64,000 bases of DNA. Origin: Palsa-504 sp963835775 (lineage in GTDB: Bacteria > Actinomycetota > Actinomycetes > Streptosporangiales > Streptosporangiaceae). The stretch is taken from the NCBI GenBank assembly GCA_963835775.1, contig CAWIHB010000007.1:186001-250000 (forward strand), read 5' to 3'. The position numbers and the translations under genes were made by a program. Every line of letters starts with the position of its first letter. Position 1 is the stretch's first letter. Below are positions 7,912-15,854 of the stretch, in pieces. The notes under the pieces were generated by a model that saw only the letters and a list, made by a program, of their open reading frames with translations, made no database searches and was not told where the DNA came from.

Positions 7912-9711
7912 GTGGACGACGCGAGATTCCCGCTTCCATCGGAGATCGCCGATGCGCCGGGGGCGGCGGACTGGCGGTCCATGTACCCGTACTTCACGCG
8001 CTTCCAGCCGGAAGACGACGGGCGCTTCTGGTTCTACAACTCCATGCATTTCCCCGAGCCGATGCCGGCCTTCGACACGATCACCGCGGAAATCCCGTAC
8101 AGCGCGATCGGCGCCAATACCGCACGGCTGTTCGTGTTCCCCACCACGCTGGGCATCGAGCACCGGATCGTCAACGGGCGCGTCTACATCACGGCCATCC
8201 CGGTCACCGATCCGGAGGAAATCGGGCGCCGGGCGGCGATATTCGGCGAGCGGGCGGGCTATTACTACGAGAACTGGGACCGCCTGTACGAGGGCTGGAA
8301 AGTCCGGATGCGGGAACTGATCCGCCAGGTCGAATCCATCACCGTCCCCGAACTCCCCGAGTTCGAGGACCGCGCGGTCGTGATGGAATCCGTCGGCATC
8401 GCGCAGAACCACTACGTGCGCGAGAACTTCCACCGCTGCCTGGACCTGTTCTCGGTGATGTGGCACCACCACACCGAGATGCTGATGCTGGGTTACGGCG
8501 CCTACGTGGTGTTCTTCCAGTTCTGCAAGCAGGCCTGGCCGGAGATCAGCGACCAGACCGCGGCCCGCATGGTGGCCGGCATCGACGTGATCATGTACCG
8601 GCCCGACGACGAGCTGCGCGGGCTGGCCCGGCTGGCCGTCGAGGCCGGGGTGGACGACCTGTTCACCGAGGGCTGCTCTGCTGCTGCGGTGCTGGCCGCC
8701 CTGGCCGAGCGCGGGGACGGCGGGAAGCGCTGGCTGGCCGCGTTCGAGCAGGCCCGCGATCCGTGGTTCAACGTATCCACCGGCGACGGCTTCTACCATC
8801 ACCACCGCAGCTGGGCCGACGACCTGACCGTGCCGTTCACGGCGCTGCCCCGCTACGTGGCCCAGGTACGGTCCGGGACGCTCGAGCCGCGTCCGACCGA
8901 GGCGCTGCGGGCCGAGCGGGAGCGGATCGCGACCTCGTACCGGGACCTGCTGGGCTCGGACGAGGAGCGGGCCGCGTTCGACCAGATGCTGGGGCTGTGC
9001 CGCCGGGTGTTCCCGTTCGTGGAGGACCACAAGTTCTACTGCGAGCACTGGTTCACCTCGCAGTTCTTCGGCAAGATCCGGGAGTTCGGCGCGCTGCTGG
9101 CCCGGTTCGGGGTGCTGGCCGATGCCGAGGACGTGTTCCAGCTGCACCACACCGAGGTCGACCAGGCCCTGTCGGACGTCATGCTGGCCTGGGCCGCGGG
9201 CGGGCCGCCGCTGGGCGCGGCCCACTGGCAGCCGATCGTCGCGTCCCGCAAGCGGATGCTGGAGGCGATGCGGGCCTGGTCGCCACCGCCCGCGCTGGGG
9301 CCGGTGCCCGAGGCGCTGAACGACCCGGCCGTGCGCATGCTGTGGGGTGTCACCCAGGAGCGGATCCAGGCCTGGCTTTCGCCCGCCTCGGATGAGGTCC
9401 GGGGCTTCGGCGCGTCGTCCGGAGTAGTCGAGGGCCCGGCGCGGGTGCTGACCGACGTCAACCAGATCGGCGAGATCCGCGATGGCGAGATCCTGGTCTG
9501 CCCGGTGACCGCGCCGAGCTGGGCGCCAGTGTTCGGCAAGATCAAGGCGGCGGTGTCCGACATCGGCGGCTCGATGTCGCACGCGGCCATCGTGGCCCGG
9601 GAGTACGGCATGCCGGCCGTGGTCGGCACCGGCGACGCGACCAAGCGGATCAGGACCGGCCAGCTGGTCCGCGTGGACGGCGACCGCGGGACCGTCCAGG
9701 TCATCGGCTGA
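7912..9711 (+). CDS. PEP-utilising swivel-domain subunit of aryl/enol phosphotransferase (second copy)
   Basis: 599 residues, full-length paralogue of the 2892-4706 product. Conserved blocks recur in order: an N-terminal LPSEIADAPGAADW-type segment, FPFVEDHKFYCEHWF in the middle and the swivel domain GGSMSHAAIVAREYGMPAV with the phospho-His near residue 557. GTG start with GGAGGATGCG in front. Gene order is inverted relative to the first pair: the His subunit comes first and the ATP subunit 2 nt later. Because the pair runs directly into the biotin carboxylase and phosphatase genes, it is the better candidate for the HpeHI kinase that phosphorylates 4-hydroxyacetophenone-type ketones before carboxylation. 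Confidence 0.86.
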   Translation: MDDARFPLPSEIADAPGAADWRSMYPYFTRFQPEDDGRFWFYNSMHFPEPMPAFDTITAEIPYSAIGANTARLFVFPTTLGIEHRIVNGRVYITAIPVTDPEEIGRRAAIFGERAGYYYENWDRLYEGWKVRMRELIRQVESITVPELPEFEDRAVVMESVGIAQNHYVRENFHRCLDLFSVMWHHHTEMLMLGYGAYVVFFQFCKQAWPEISDQTAARMVAGIDVIMYRPDDELRGLARLAVEAGVDDLFTEGCSAAAVLAALAERGDGGKRWLAAFEQARDPWFNVSTGDGFYHHHRSWADDLTVPFTALPRYVAQVRSGTLEPRPTEALRAERERIATSYRDLLGSDEERAAFDQMLGLCRRVFPFVEDHKFYCEHWFTSQFFGKIREFGALLARFGVLADAEDVFQLHHTEVDQALSDVMLAWAAGGPPLGAAHWQPIVASRKRMLEAMRAWSPPPALGPVPEALNDPAVRMLWGVTQERIQAWLSPASDEVRGFGASSGVVEGPARVLTDVNQIGEIRDGEILVCPVTAPSWAPVFGKIKAAVSDIGGSMSHAAIVAREYGMPAVVGTGDATKRIRTGQLVRVDGDRGTVQVIG

Positions 9712-9713
9712 GC

Positions 9714-10790
9714 ATGGCGCCCGTCTACGTGCGCTCACTGTCCGACGTCGGCCGGGCGGACGCGGCGTCGGCGGGCGGCAAAGCGGCCAGCCTGGGCGAG
9801 CTGGCCCGGGCCGGGATTCCGGTGCCGCGGGGGTACGTGGTGACGGCGGCGGCGTTCGGTCGGGCCATGGCGGTGGTCGGCGGGGCTGATGCCCTGGTTC
9901 GTTCGGTGGAAAATCTGGCGCCGGGGGACGGCGGGTCGCTGGCGCGCGTCGCGGCGCAGCTGCGGGCGTTGATCACCGCCGCACCGCTGCCTGTTCCGGT
10001 GGCCGCGGCGATCTCGGCGGCCTACCGGGAGCTGGGCGCGGCGGGAGCGGTGGCGGTCCGGTCCAGCGCCACGCTGGAGGACAGCGCGGAGGCCAGCTTC
10101 GCCGGGCTGGCCGACACCTACCTGGGCATCCGCAGCCTCGATCAGCTGCTTGACGCGGTGCGGAAATGCTGGGCCAGCCTGTACAACGACGAGTCGGTAG
10201 CCTACCGGCGCCGGATGGGCCTGCCCGAGCGCGGCCTGGCCATGGCCGTGGTCGTGCAGCGGATGCTGCGCCCGCGCGCGGCCGGCGTGATGTTCACCCG
10301 CAGCCCGGTCAGCGGGGACCGTTCGGTGGTGGCCATCGAGGGGACCTGGGGGCTCGGGTCCGCGCTGGTGGCCGGGGAGGTGACGCCGGACGCCTTCACG
10401 GTCAGCAAGGTGACCGGCGAGATCACCGGGCGCCGGGTCGGGACCAAGCTCAGGCTGCATTCTCTTTTGCCGAACGGGCCAGGCATCTCGGTTTCCGTTA
10501 TGCCGATCGCGCTGCGGGGCCGGGCGTGCCTGACCGACGACGAGGCCCGGGCCCTGGCCGCGGCCGGGCGGCGGGTCGAGGAGCACTACGGCGCCCCGCA
10601 GGACATCGAATGGGCGCTGCTCGGCGTCGACCGCGACCATCCGGCCCTGCACTGCGACACCGAGGACCGCATCATGCTGCTGCAGAGCCGGCCGGAGACC
10701 GTCTGGGCGGCCCGCGAGCGCGCGCCGGTGGCCACGCCGAAACCCCGGGCCAGCGATCACATCCTGGCCTGGCTGAAGAAGCCCCTGTGA
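9714..10790 (+). CDS. PEP-synthase-like ATP-binding subunit of aryl/enol phosphotransferase (second copy)
   Basis: 358 residues. GGKAASLGEL (residues 21-30) and RSSATLEDSAEASFAGLADT are the ATP-grasp hallmarks, ending LLQSRPETVW near 327. It pairs with the preceding gene to form a two-subunit kinase. Around residues 245-262 there is a T-rich, atypical patch (10461-10500) that contains the dispersed motif CCGAACGGGCC; the first copy has a different sequence at this variable position. The stop TGA at 10788 is the first element of the amplified stop/start array that leads to the biotin carrier gene. Confidence 0.86.
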   Translation: MAPVYVRSLSDVGRADAASAGGKAASLGELARAGIPVPRGYVVTAAAFGRAMAVVGGADALVRSVENLAPGDGGSLARVAAQLRALITAAPLPVPVAAAISAAYRELGAAGAVAVRSSATLEDSAEASFAGLADTYLGIRSLDQLLDAVRKCWASLYNDESVAYRRRMGLPERGLAMAVVVQRMLRPRAAGVMFTRSPVSGDRSVVAIEGTWGLGSALVAGEVTPDAFTVSKVTGEITGRRVGTKLRLHSLLPNGPGISVSVMPIALRGRACLTDDEARALAAAGRRVEEHYGAPQDIEWALLGVDRDHPALHCDTEDRIMLLQSRPETVWAARERAPVATPKPRASDHILAWLKKPL

Positions 10791-10959
10791 TGGAAAGCAC
10801 TGTGATGGAAACACTGTGATGAAGACACTGTGATGCCGCTGTGATGGAGGACCTGTGATGGAAAGCCCTGTGATGGAAAGCCCTGTGATGGAAAGCCCTG
10901 TGATGGAAACACTGTGACGGAAACACTGTGACGGAAGACCCTGTGATGCCGCTGTGATG
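10785..10959 (+). repeat. Amplified stop/start junction: chain of seven mini-ORFs between kinase and BCCP genes
   Basis: CTGTGAYG occurs 13 times (10785, 10800, 10814, 10828, 10839, 10853, 10868, 10883, 10898, 10912, 10926, 10941, 10952), spaced 11, 14 or 15 bp. From the kinase stop, each TGA overlaps the next start: MESTVMETL* (10790), MKTL* (10819), MPL* (10833), MEDL* (10844), a 19-residue MESPV repeat ORF (10858), and two GTG-started ORFs (10914, 10928). The last TGATG is the BCCP start at 10957. The segment ATGCCGCTGTGATGGAGGAC near the BCCP start is itself duplicated at 10833. Confidence 0.9.
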
Positions 10960-11724
10960 GAGGACCTGACCAACGAGGACGTGGCCGACATCCTGGCGCT
11001 GCTCGACTCGCTCCCCTACGACGAGCTCGACCTGCAGACCGCCCGCTTCCGGCTGGTTTTGCGCCGCACTCCGGATGGCTGGACGCAATCAACCGAGTCG
11101 CTGGCCGGGCCGGTCCCGGCGGCGACGGCTGGCTTGCCCGCGACGGCTGGCCCGGACACGACGGCTGGCTCGCCTGCGACGGCTGGCCCGGAGGCGACCG
11201 GCCCGCTGGCGTCCGCCGGCCCGCTGGCGTCCGCCGGCCCGCTGGCAACGACATCGATGGACCATCGGTGTGGTTATGGCGACACCGATGGTCCATCGGT
11301 GCGCCTCGGGGCTGGGAGCACGGGGGCAGGTGAGGTCAGTGGGGTGAGTGGGGAACCGGGCGAGGGGCGAGCGAGCGCGGGGGTGGGCCCGGAGGGCGGT
11401 TCGGGGAGGACGAGACGGGACGGGGAGGGAAGGGATGGCGAGGAACGCGGCAGGGAGGGACGCGACGAAACGGTGCGGGAGCTGGTGGCGGTGCGGGCGC
11501 CGCTGCCGGGCACGTTCTACCGGGCGCCGCGGCCGGAGGCGGAGTCGTTCGTGCAGGTGGGAAGCCGGGTTGGCGCGGACACCGTGGTCGGGATCGTGGA
11601 GACGATGAAGCTGATGAACTCGGTGACCGCGGGGGCGGCCGGGGTGGTGGCCGAGATCTGCGTGGGGAACGGGGAGTTCGCGGCGCACGGGGCCGCGCTG
11701 GTGCTTGTCGAGGCCGACAGGTGA
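10957..11724 (+). CDS. Biotin carboxyl carrier protein of an aryl-ketone-type carboxylase
   Basis: 255 residues. The N-terminus (MEDLTNEDVADILALLDSL) resembles the leader of acetyl-CoA carboxylase BCCPs. A long Ala/Gly/Pro-rich linker (about 50-165) contains TAG-repeats such as LPATAGPDTTAGSPATAGPE and duplicated PLASAG. The lipoyl-like C-terminal domain holds GIVETMKLMNSVTAG with the biotinylated Lys near residue 218; the usual EAMKLM is ETMKLM here. It carries the carboxybiotin between the next two gene products. Its stop overlaps the GTG of the biotin carboxylase (GTGA). This carboxylase resembles HpeCBA, which carboxylates 4-phospho-acetophenones. Confidence 0.88.
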   Translation: MEDLTNEDVADILALLDSLPYDELDLQTARFRLVLRRTPDGWTQSTESLAGPVPAATAGLPATAGPDTTAGSPATAGPEATGPLASAGPLASAGPLATTSMDHRCGYGDTDGPSVRLGAGSTGAGEVSGVSGEPGEGRASAGVGPEGGSGRTRRDGEGRDGEERGREGRDETVRELVAVRAPLPGTFYRAPRPEAESFVQVGSRVGADTVVGIVETMKLMNSVTAGAAGVVAEICVGNGEFAAHGAALVLVEADR

Positions 11725-13271
11725 TCAGGCGGGTGCTGATCGCCAACCGCGGGGAGATCGCGGTGCGGGTGATGCGCACCTGCCGGCGGCTGGGCATCGA
11801 GTCGGTGCTCGCGGTCTCGGACGCGGACGCTGGGTCGGTACCGGCCCGCGTCGCCGACCGGACAGTTCGGATCGGGCCGGCGGAGGCGGCGGCGAGCTAC
11901 CTCAACGTCGACGCGGTGATGGACGCGGCCGGGGCCGTCGGGGCGGACGCGATCCACCCCGGGTACGGCTTCCTGGCCGAGAACCCGCGGCTGGCGCGGG
12001 CCTGCGAGGCGGCGGGGATCGTGTTCATCGGGCCGAGCGCGGAGGTGCTCGAGGCGGCCGGGGACAAGCTGGCGGCGCGGCGGCAGGCGGTGGCGGCGGG
12101 GCTGCCGGTGCTGCCGGGCGGGCCGGTGGAGGCGGGGCTGCCGGTGGAGGCGGGTGGCGCGGGCGAGGGAGGCGGCGCCGGCGAGGCGGGCGGCGCCGGC
12201 GAGGCGGGCGGCGCGGGCGAGGCGGGCGGCGCGGGCGAGGCGGGCGGCGCGGGCGAGGCGGGCGGGGCGGACGAGGCGGGCGGGGCGGGCGAGGCGGGGG
12301 TGCTGGCGGCGGCGATCGGGTTTCCGGTGCTGGTCAAGGCGGCGGGGGGCGGGGGCGGACGGGGATTGCGGGTGGTTCGGGATCCCGGTCAGCTCGGGGC
12401 GGCCGTGGCGCGGGCGAGCGCGGAGGCGGAGGCGGCGTTCGGGGATCCGCGGGTGTACCTGGAGCGGTACGTCTCCCCCGCCCGGCACGTCGAGGTGCAG
12501 TTGCTCGGGGACGGGGAGAACGTGATCCACCTGGGCGACCGGGACTGCTCGGTGCAGCGGCGGTACCAGAAGGTGGTCGAGGAGGCGCCTGCCCCGCGGC
12601 TCGGGGAGACGCTGCGGGTCAGCCTGCGGGCGGCGGCGGTGGCGCTCGGGCTGGACCTGAAGTACCAGGGTCTGGGCACCGTCGAGTTCCTGGTCGACCC
12701 GGTCCGGGAGGCGTTCTGGTTCCTGGAGGTCAACGCGCGCATCCAGGTGGAGCATCCGGTGACCGAGGCGGTCACCGGACTGGACCTGGTGGCCGAGCAG
12801 ATCGCCATCGCGGAGGGACGCGGGCTGCGGCTGCACCAGGCCGACGTGCGGCTGGACGGGCACGCGATCGAATGCCGGATCACCGCGGAGGACCCGGCCG
12901 CGGATTTCCGGCCCAGCCCGGGCACGGTGACCAGCGCGGTCTTCCCGGCCGGGCCCGGGATCCGGGTCGACACCCATGTGCAGGCGGGCACGGTGGTGCC
13001 GCCGCAGTACGACAGCCTGCTGGCCAAGCTGGTGGTCAGCGGCGCGGACCGGGCCGAGGCGCTGGTCCGGCTGCGCGGCGCGCTGGCCCGGTGCGAGATC
13101 GGCGGCGTGACGACCACCATGCCGCTGTTGTCGGCAATGGTCGACGATGCTGAGATGACCACGGGCGGAGTCGACCTGGGTTATCTGGCGCGGTTCCTAG
13201 GGGCGGCAGCTGGAGCCGGACGGGTCGGTGGCTGGGTGCCGCGGCTGGGGCGGGGTGGGGCTGGTGGCTGA
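11721..13271 (+). CDS. Biotin carboxylase subunit with low-complexity insert
   Basis: 516 residues. It starts IRRVLIANRGEIAVRVMRTC, continues with DAIHPGYGFLAENP, the ATP-grasp glycine loop KAAGGGGGRGLRVV, VYLERYVSPARHVEVQLLGD, FLEVNARIQVEHPVTE and the C-terminal domain IECRITAEDP. It carboxylates biotin with ATP and bicarbonate. Between VAAGLPVLPG and AAAIGFPVLVK, where the family has a short loop, there is an insert of roughly 50 residues of GAGEAG repeats. The C-terminal tail VPRLGRGGAGG is created by the first unit of the 37-bp array, so the protein end has been modified by repeat expansion. Pyruvate carboxylase-like alternatives cannot be excluded. Confidence 0.9.
   Translation: MIRRVLIANRGEIAVRVMRTCRRLGIESVLAVSDADAGSVPARVADRTVRIGPAEAAASYLNVDAVMDAAGAVGADAIHPGYGFLAENPRLARACEAAGIVFIGPSAEVLEAAGDKLAARRQAVAAGLPVLPGGPVEAGLPVEAGGAGEGGGAGEAGGAGEAGGAGEAGGAGEAGGAGEAGGADEAGGAGEAGVLAAAIGFPVLVKAAGGGGGRGLRVVRDPGQLGAAVARASAEAEAAFGDPRVYLERYVSPARHVEVQLLGDGENVIHLGDRDCSVQRRYQKVVEEAPAPRLGETLRVSLRAAAVALGLDLKYQGLGTVEFLVDPVREAFWFLEVNARIQVEHPVTEAVTGLDLVAEQIAIAEGRGLRLHQADVRLDGHAIECRITAEDPAADFRPSPGTVTSAVFPAGPGIRVDTHVQAGTVVPPQYDSLLAKLVVSGADRAEALVRLRGALARCEIGGVTTTMPLLSAMVDDAEMTTGGVDLGYLARFLGAAAGAGRVGGWVPRLGRGGAGG
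12146..12300 (+). repeat. In-frame 18-bp repeat coding for GAGEAG units inside the biotin carboxylase
   Basis: Repeated GCGGGCGAGGCGGGCGGC-type units, all in frame, encode about eight GAGEAG/GADEAG modules. They sit in the loop just before the ATP-grasp B domain. The length is a multiple of three, so enzyme continuity is kept. Confidence 0.85.
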
Positions 13272-13423
13272 GGTGCCGCGGCTGGGGCGGGGTGGGGCTG
13301 GTGGCTGAGGTGCCGCGGCTGGGGCGGGGTGGGGCTGGTGGCTGAGGTGCCGCGGCCGGGGCGGGGTGGGGCTGGTGGCTGAGGTGCCGCGGCCGGGGCG
13401 GGGTGGGGCTGGTGGCTGAGGTG
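13227..13423 (+). repeat. 37-bp tandem array amplifying the biotin carboxylase stop / carboxyltransferase start junction
   Basis: Units begin at about 13227, 13263, 13300, 13337, 13374 and 13411. Each contains GGCTGAGGTG: a TGA stop, one spacer base, then a GTG start. From the carboxylase stop (13269) four mini-ORFs of 11 codons (MPRLGRGGAGG or MPRPGRGGAGG) start at 13273, 13310, 13347 and 13384. Each ends at the next TGA, and the last leads to the carboxyltransferase GTG at 13421. The first unit lies inside the carboxylase reading frame. Confidence 0.9.
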
Positions 13424-14893
13424 CAGCTGGTGGATGTGTCGCTGCGGGACGGGAACCAGAGCCTGTGGGGGGCGACGGGGCTGCGGACGGAGCACATCCT
13501 GGCCATCGCGCCGGTGCTGAACCGGGTGGGGTTCCGGGCACTGGACTACATGTCCAGCACGGCCATGGGGGTGGCGGTGCGAACCCACCGCCAGGATCCG
13601 TGGCAGCGGATCCGGCTGACCCGGGCCGCCATGCCGGACACGCCGCTGCAGTTCATCGGGACCGGGTTCCGGTTCATCTCCTGGGAGCGGGCCCACCCGG
13701 AGGTCATGCGGCTGGTGTACGAGCGGCTGGTGGCCGCCGGGATCTCGCGGTTCGTGGTGCTCGACCCGACGCACGACATGGACGCGGTGCTGGCCACCGC
13801 GCGGATGATCAGGCTGGCGGGCGGGACCGAGATCATCGCGGCGCTCACCTACACGATCTCGGCCGTGCACGACGACGCGTTCTACGCCGGGATCGCCGGG
13901 CAGGCGGCCGCCTCGCCCGACATCGACCGGGCCTACATCAAGGACCCGGCCGGGCTGCTGACGCCGGAGCGGGCCCGCACGCTGATCCCGTCGGTGACGG
14001 CCCGGCTGGCCGGCAAGCCGCTGGAACTGCACGCGCACTGCACGATCGGGCTGTCGCCGCTGGTGTACCTGGACGCGCCCGGGCTGGGCGTGCAGGTGCT
14101 GCAGACCGGCTGCGGGGCGCTGGCCGACGGCTCCTCACTGCCGGACGCCGAACGGATCGTGGCCAACCTGCGCGAGCTCGGTCACACGGTCGACGTGGAC
14201 GACCGGCTGCTGGGCCGGGTGGCCCGGTACTTCGGCCGGCTGGCCGCGGCGGAGTCGCTGCCGGCCGGGCAGCCGCGGGCCTACGACGCGGCGTTCACCA
14301 GGCATCAGCTGGCGGGCGGGGTGATGACCACGCTACGGCGGCAGCTGGCCGAGCTGGGACTCGAGGGCCAGTTCGGCGCGGTGCTCGAGGAAGTCGGCCG
14401 GGTCAGGGCCGAGCTGGGCTACCCGATCATGGTCACCCCGTTCCCGCAGATGGTCATGGGGCAGGCGCTGGCCAACGTGGTCAGCGGCGTGCGCTACGAG
14501 GTCGTCCCGGACCAGGTGATCCGGTACGTGCTGGGCAGCTTCGGCAAGCCGACCGCGGACGTAGAGCCGTGGGTCCTGGACCGGATCCTGAACCGGCCGC
14601 GGGCCCGGGAACTGGCCGCCGAGCCGCCCCCGTTGTCAGTGGCCGAGCTGCGGCAGCGGCTGCCGCGCGGGATCGGTAACGAGGAACTGCTGCTGCGGTT
14701 CGGCATGCCCGCCGCAGAGGTGGACGCGATGCTGGCCGCGGCCCCGCCGCCCCGGCACTATGCCCCGGAGCTCCAGCCGGTGCTGCGGCTGCTGCGCGAG
14801 CTGCGGTCCCGGCCGCCCGCAGCCCGGCTGGTGGTGGACAAGCCCGGGTTCCGGCTCGCCCTCAGCGGCCCCGGGCAGGCCGACCGTGCATGA
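13421..14893 (+). CDS. Carboxyltransferase subunit (pyruvate carboxylase/HMGL-like TIM barrel)
   Basis: 490 residues from GTG 13421, chosen because it continues the stop/start chain and directly precedes the conserved QLVDVSLRDGNQSLWG. That motif, IKDPAGLLTPERA and ELHAHCTIGLSPLVYL are the catalytic and metal-binding elements of DRE-TIM carboxyltransferases. The C-terminal part (about 300-440) matches the PYC conserved region. It transfers CO2 from carboxybiotin to an acceptor. In the Hpe pathway the equivalent subunit acts on 4-phospho-acetophenones; oxaloacetate or methylmalonyl decarboxylase-type activity is the alternative. The stop overlaps the phosphatase start. Confidence 0.88.
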   Translation: MQLVDVSLRDGNQSLWGATGLRTEHILAIAPVLNRVGFRALDYMSSTAMGVAVRTHRQDPWQRIRLTRAAMPDTPLQFIGTGFRFISWERAHPEVMRLVYERLVAAGISRFVVLDPTHDMDAVLATARMIRLAGGTEIIAALTYTISAVHDDAFYAGIAGQAAASPDIDRAYIKDPAGLLTPERARTLIPSVTARLAGKPLELHAHCTIGLSPLVYLDAPGLGVQVLQTGCGALADGSSLPDAERIVANLRELGHTVDVDDRLLGRVARYFGRLAAAESLPAGQPRAYDAAFTRHQLAGGVMTTLRRQLAELGLEGQFGAVLEEVGRVRAELGYPIMVTPFPQMVMGQALANVVSGVRYEVVPDQVIRYVLGSFGKPTADVEPWVLDRILNRPRARELAAEPPPLSVAELRQRLPRGIGNEELLLRFGMPAAEVDAMLAAAPPPRHYAPELQPVLRLLRELRSRPPAARLVVDKPGFRLALSGPGQADRA

Positions 14894-15740
14894 GGACATG
14901 GTGCGGGACCGGCTCGCGGGCGTGCGGGGGTTCGTGTTCGACCTGGACGGCACGCTGGTGCTGGGCGACCGGCGCAACCACGGGCTGCGGCCGCTGCCGG
15001 GCGCGGTGGAGATCACCGGCTGGGCCGCGGCCCGCGGGCGGCCGTTCGTGGTGTTCACCAACGGGACCACGCGGACGCCGGCTCAGCTAGCCAGTGTGAT
15101 GCGGGAGATCGGGTTCGTCCTGCCCGACGAGGCGATGATGACGCCGGCCAGCAGCGCGGTCCGGGTGCTGGCCGACCAGGGGCACCGGCAGGTCATGGTG
15201 CTGGGCGGGCCCGGGCTGGCCGAGCCGCTGCGGGAGGCGGGTTTCGAGGTAGTGCCGCCGGCGGCCGGGGCGGCGGCGGACGCGGTGCTGGCTGGCTGGT
15301 TCCCCGAGTTCACCATGCCCGCGCTGGAGGCGGCCTGCCACGCGGTGTGGGCCGGGGCCGAACTGTACAGCTGCTCGCAGACCCCCTTCTTCGCGGTGGA
15401 CGGCGGCCGGGCGCTGGGCACCTCGCGGGCCATCTCGGCCATGATCAGGTCGCTGACCGGATGCGGGCTGACAGTGGTGGGCAAGCCGTCACTTGACGCG
15501 CTGCGCAGCGCGGCGGAGCGGCTCGGGCTGCGCCCGGCGCAGCTGGCCGTGGTGGGCGACGACCCCCAGCTCGAGGTGCCGATGGCGCACCGCGGCCGGG
15601 CCCTGGCCATCGCGGTCGGTACCGGCCTGGGCGGCCCGCGGGCCTACCACGGGCTGCCCGCCACACGCCGCCCGCACCTGCAGGTCCGTGGCGTGGATGA
15701 ACTGCTGGAGATGCTGATTCGTGAGATGGGCATGCGGTAA
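14886..15740 (+). CDS. HAD-family phosphatase (NagD-like), HpeD-like candidate
   Basis: 284 residues from GTG 14886, overlapping the carboxyltransferase stop. HAD motif I is FVFDLDGTLVLGD, motif II is FTNGTTRTPAQ, the conserved Lys lies in VVGKPSLDALRSA and motif III/IV is LAVVGDDPQLEVPMA. The C2-cap layout is that of the NagD/PGP group. Directly behind the carboxylase, it should remove the aryl phosphate from the carboxylated product, the step assigned to HpeD in Rhodococcus. The role is inferred from position; the fold assignment is firm. Confidence 0.87.
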   Translation: MHEDMVRDRLAGVRGFVFDLDGTLVLGDRRNHGLRPLPGAVEITGWAAARGRPFVVFTNGTTRTPAQLASVMREIGFVLPDEAMMTPASSAVRVLADQGHRQVMVLGGPGLAEPLREAGFEVVPPAAGAAADAVLAGWFPEFTMPALEAACHAVWAGAELYSCSQTPFFAVDGGRALGTSRAISAMIRSLTGCGLTVVGKPSLDALRSAAERLGLRPAQLAVVGDDPQLEVPMAHRGRALAIAVGTGLGGPRAYHGLPATRRPHLQVRGVDELLEMLIREMGMR

Positions 15741-15854
15741 GCGGTGCCGGCCAGAACCGCGTCCGTGATTACGATATTGATCTGGCTGCTTACGCATGGT
15801 AGAAGGATACTGACGCGCGTTTCCAGCGCCTTCCATGGTCATAGTGGGTGATCC
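15741..15854. other. Intergenic region before the secreted hydrolase
   Basis: Relatively AT-rich 114 bp (TTACGATATTGATC, TGCTTACGCATGG) likely holding the promoter of the SGNH hydrolase. No repeat or recognised operator was found. Confidence 0.4.

Noticed and set aside
13036..14038. Proline-rich minus-strand ORFs across the 37-bp array
   Set aside because: They are the antisense of the GC-rich repeat and of the carboxyltransferase gene. No domain is seen and the plus-strand protein is clearly conserved.
10957..14893. Housekeeping pyruvate or propionyl-CoA carboxylase
   Set aside because: Not excluded enzymatically, but direct linkage to an aryl-kinase pair and a HAD phosphatase fits the Hpe arrangement better.
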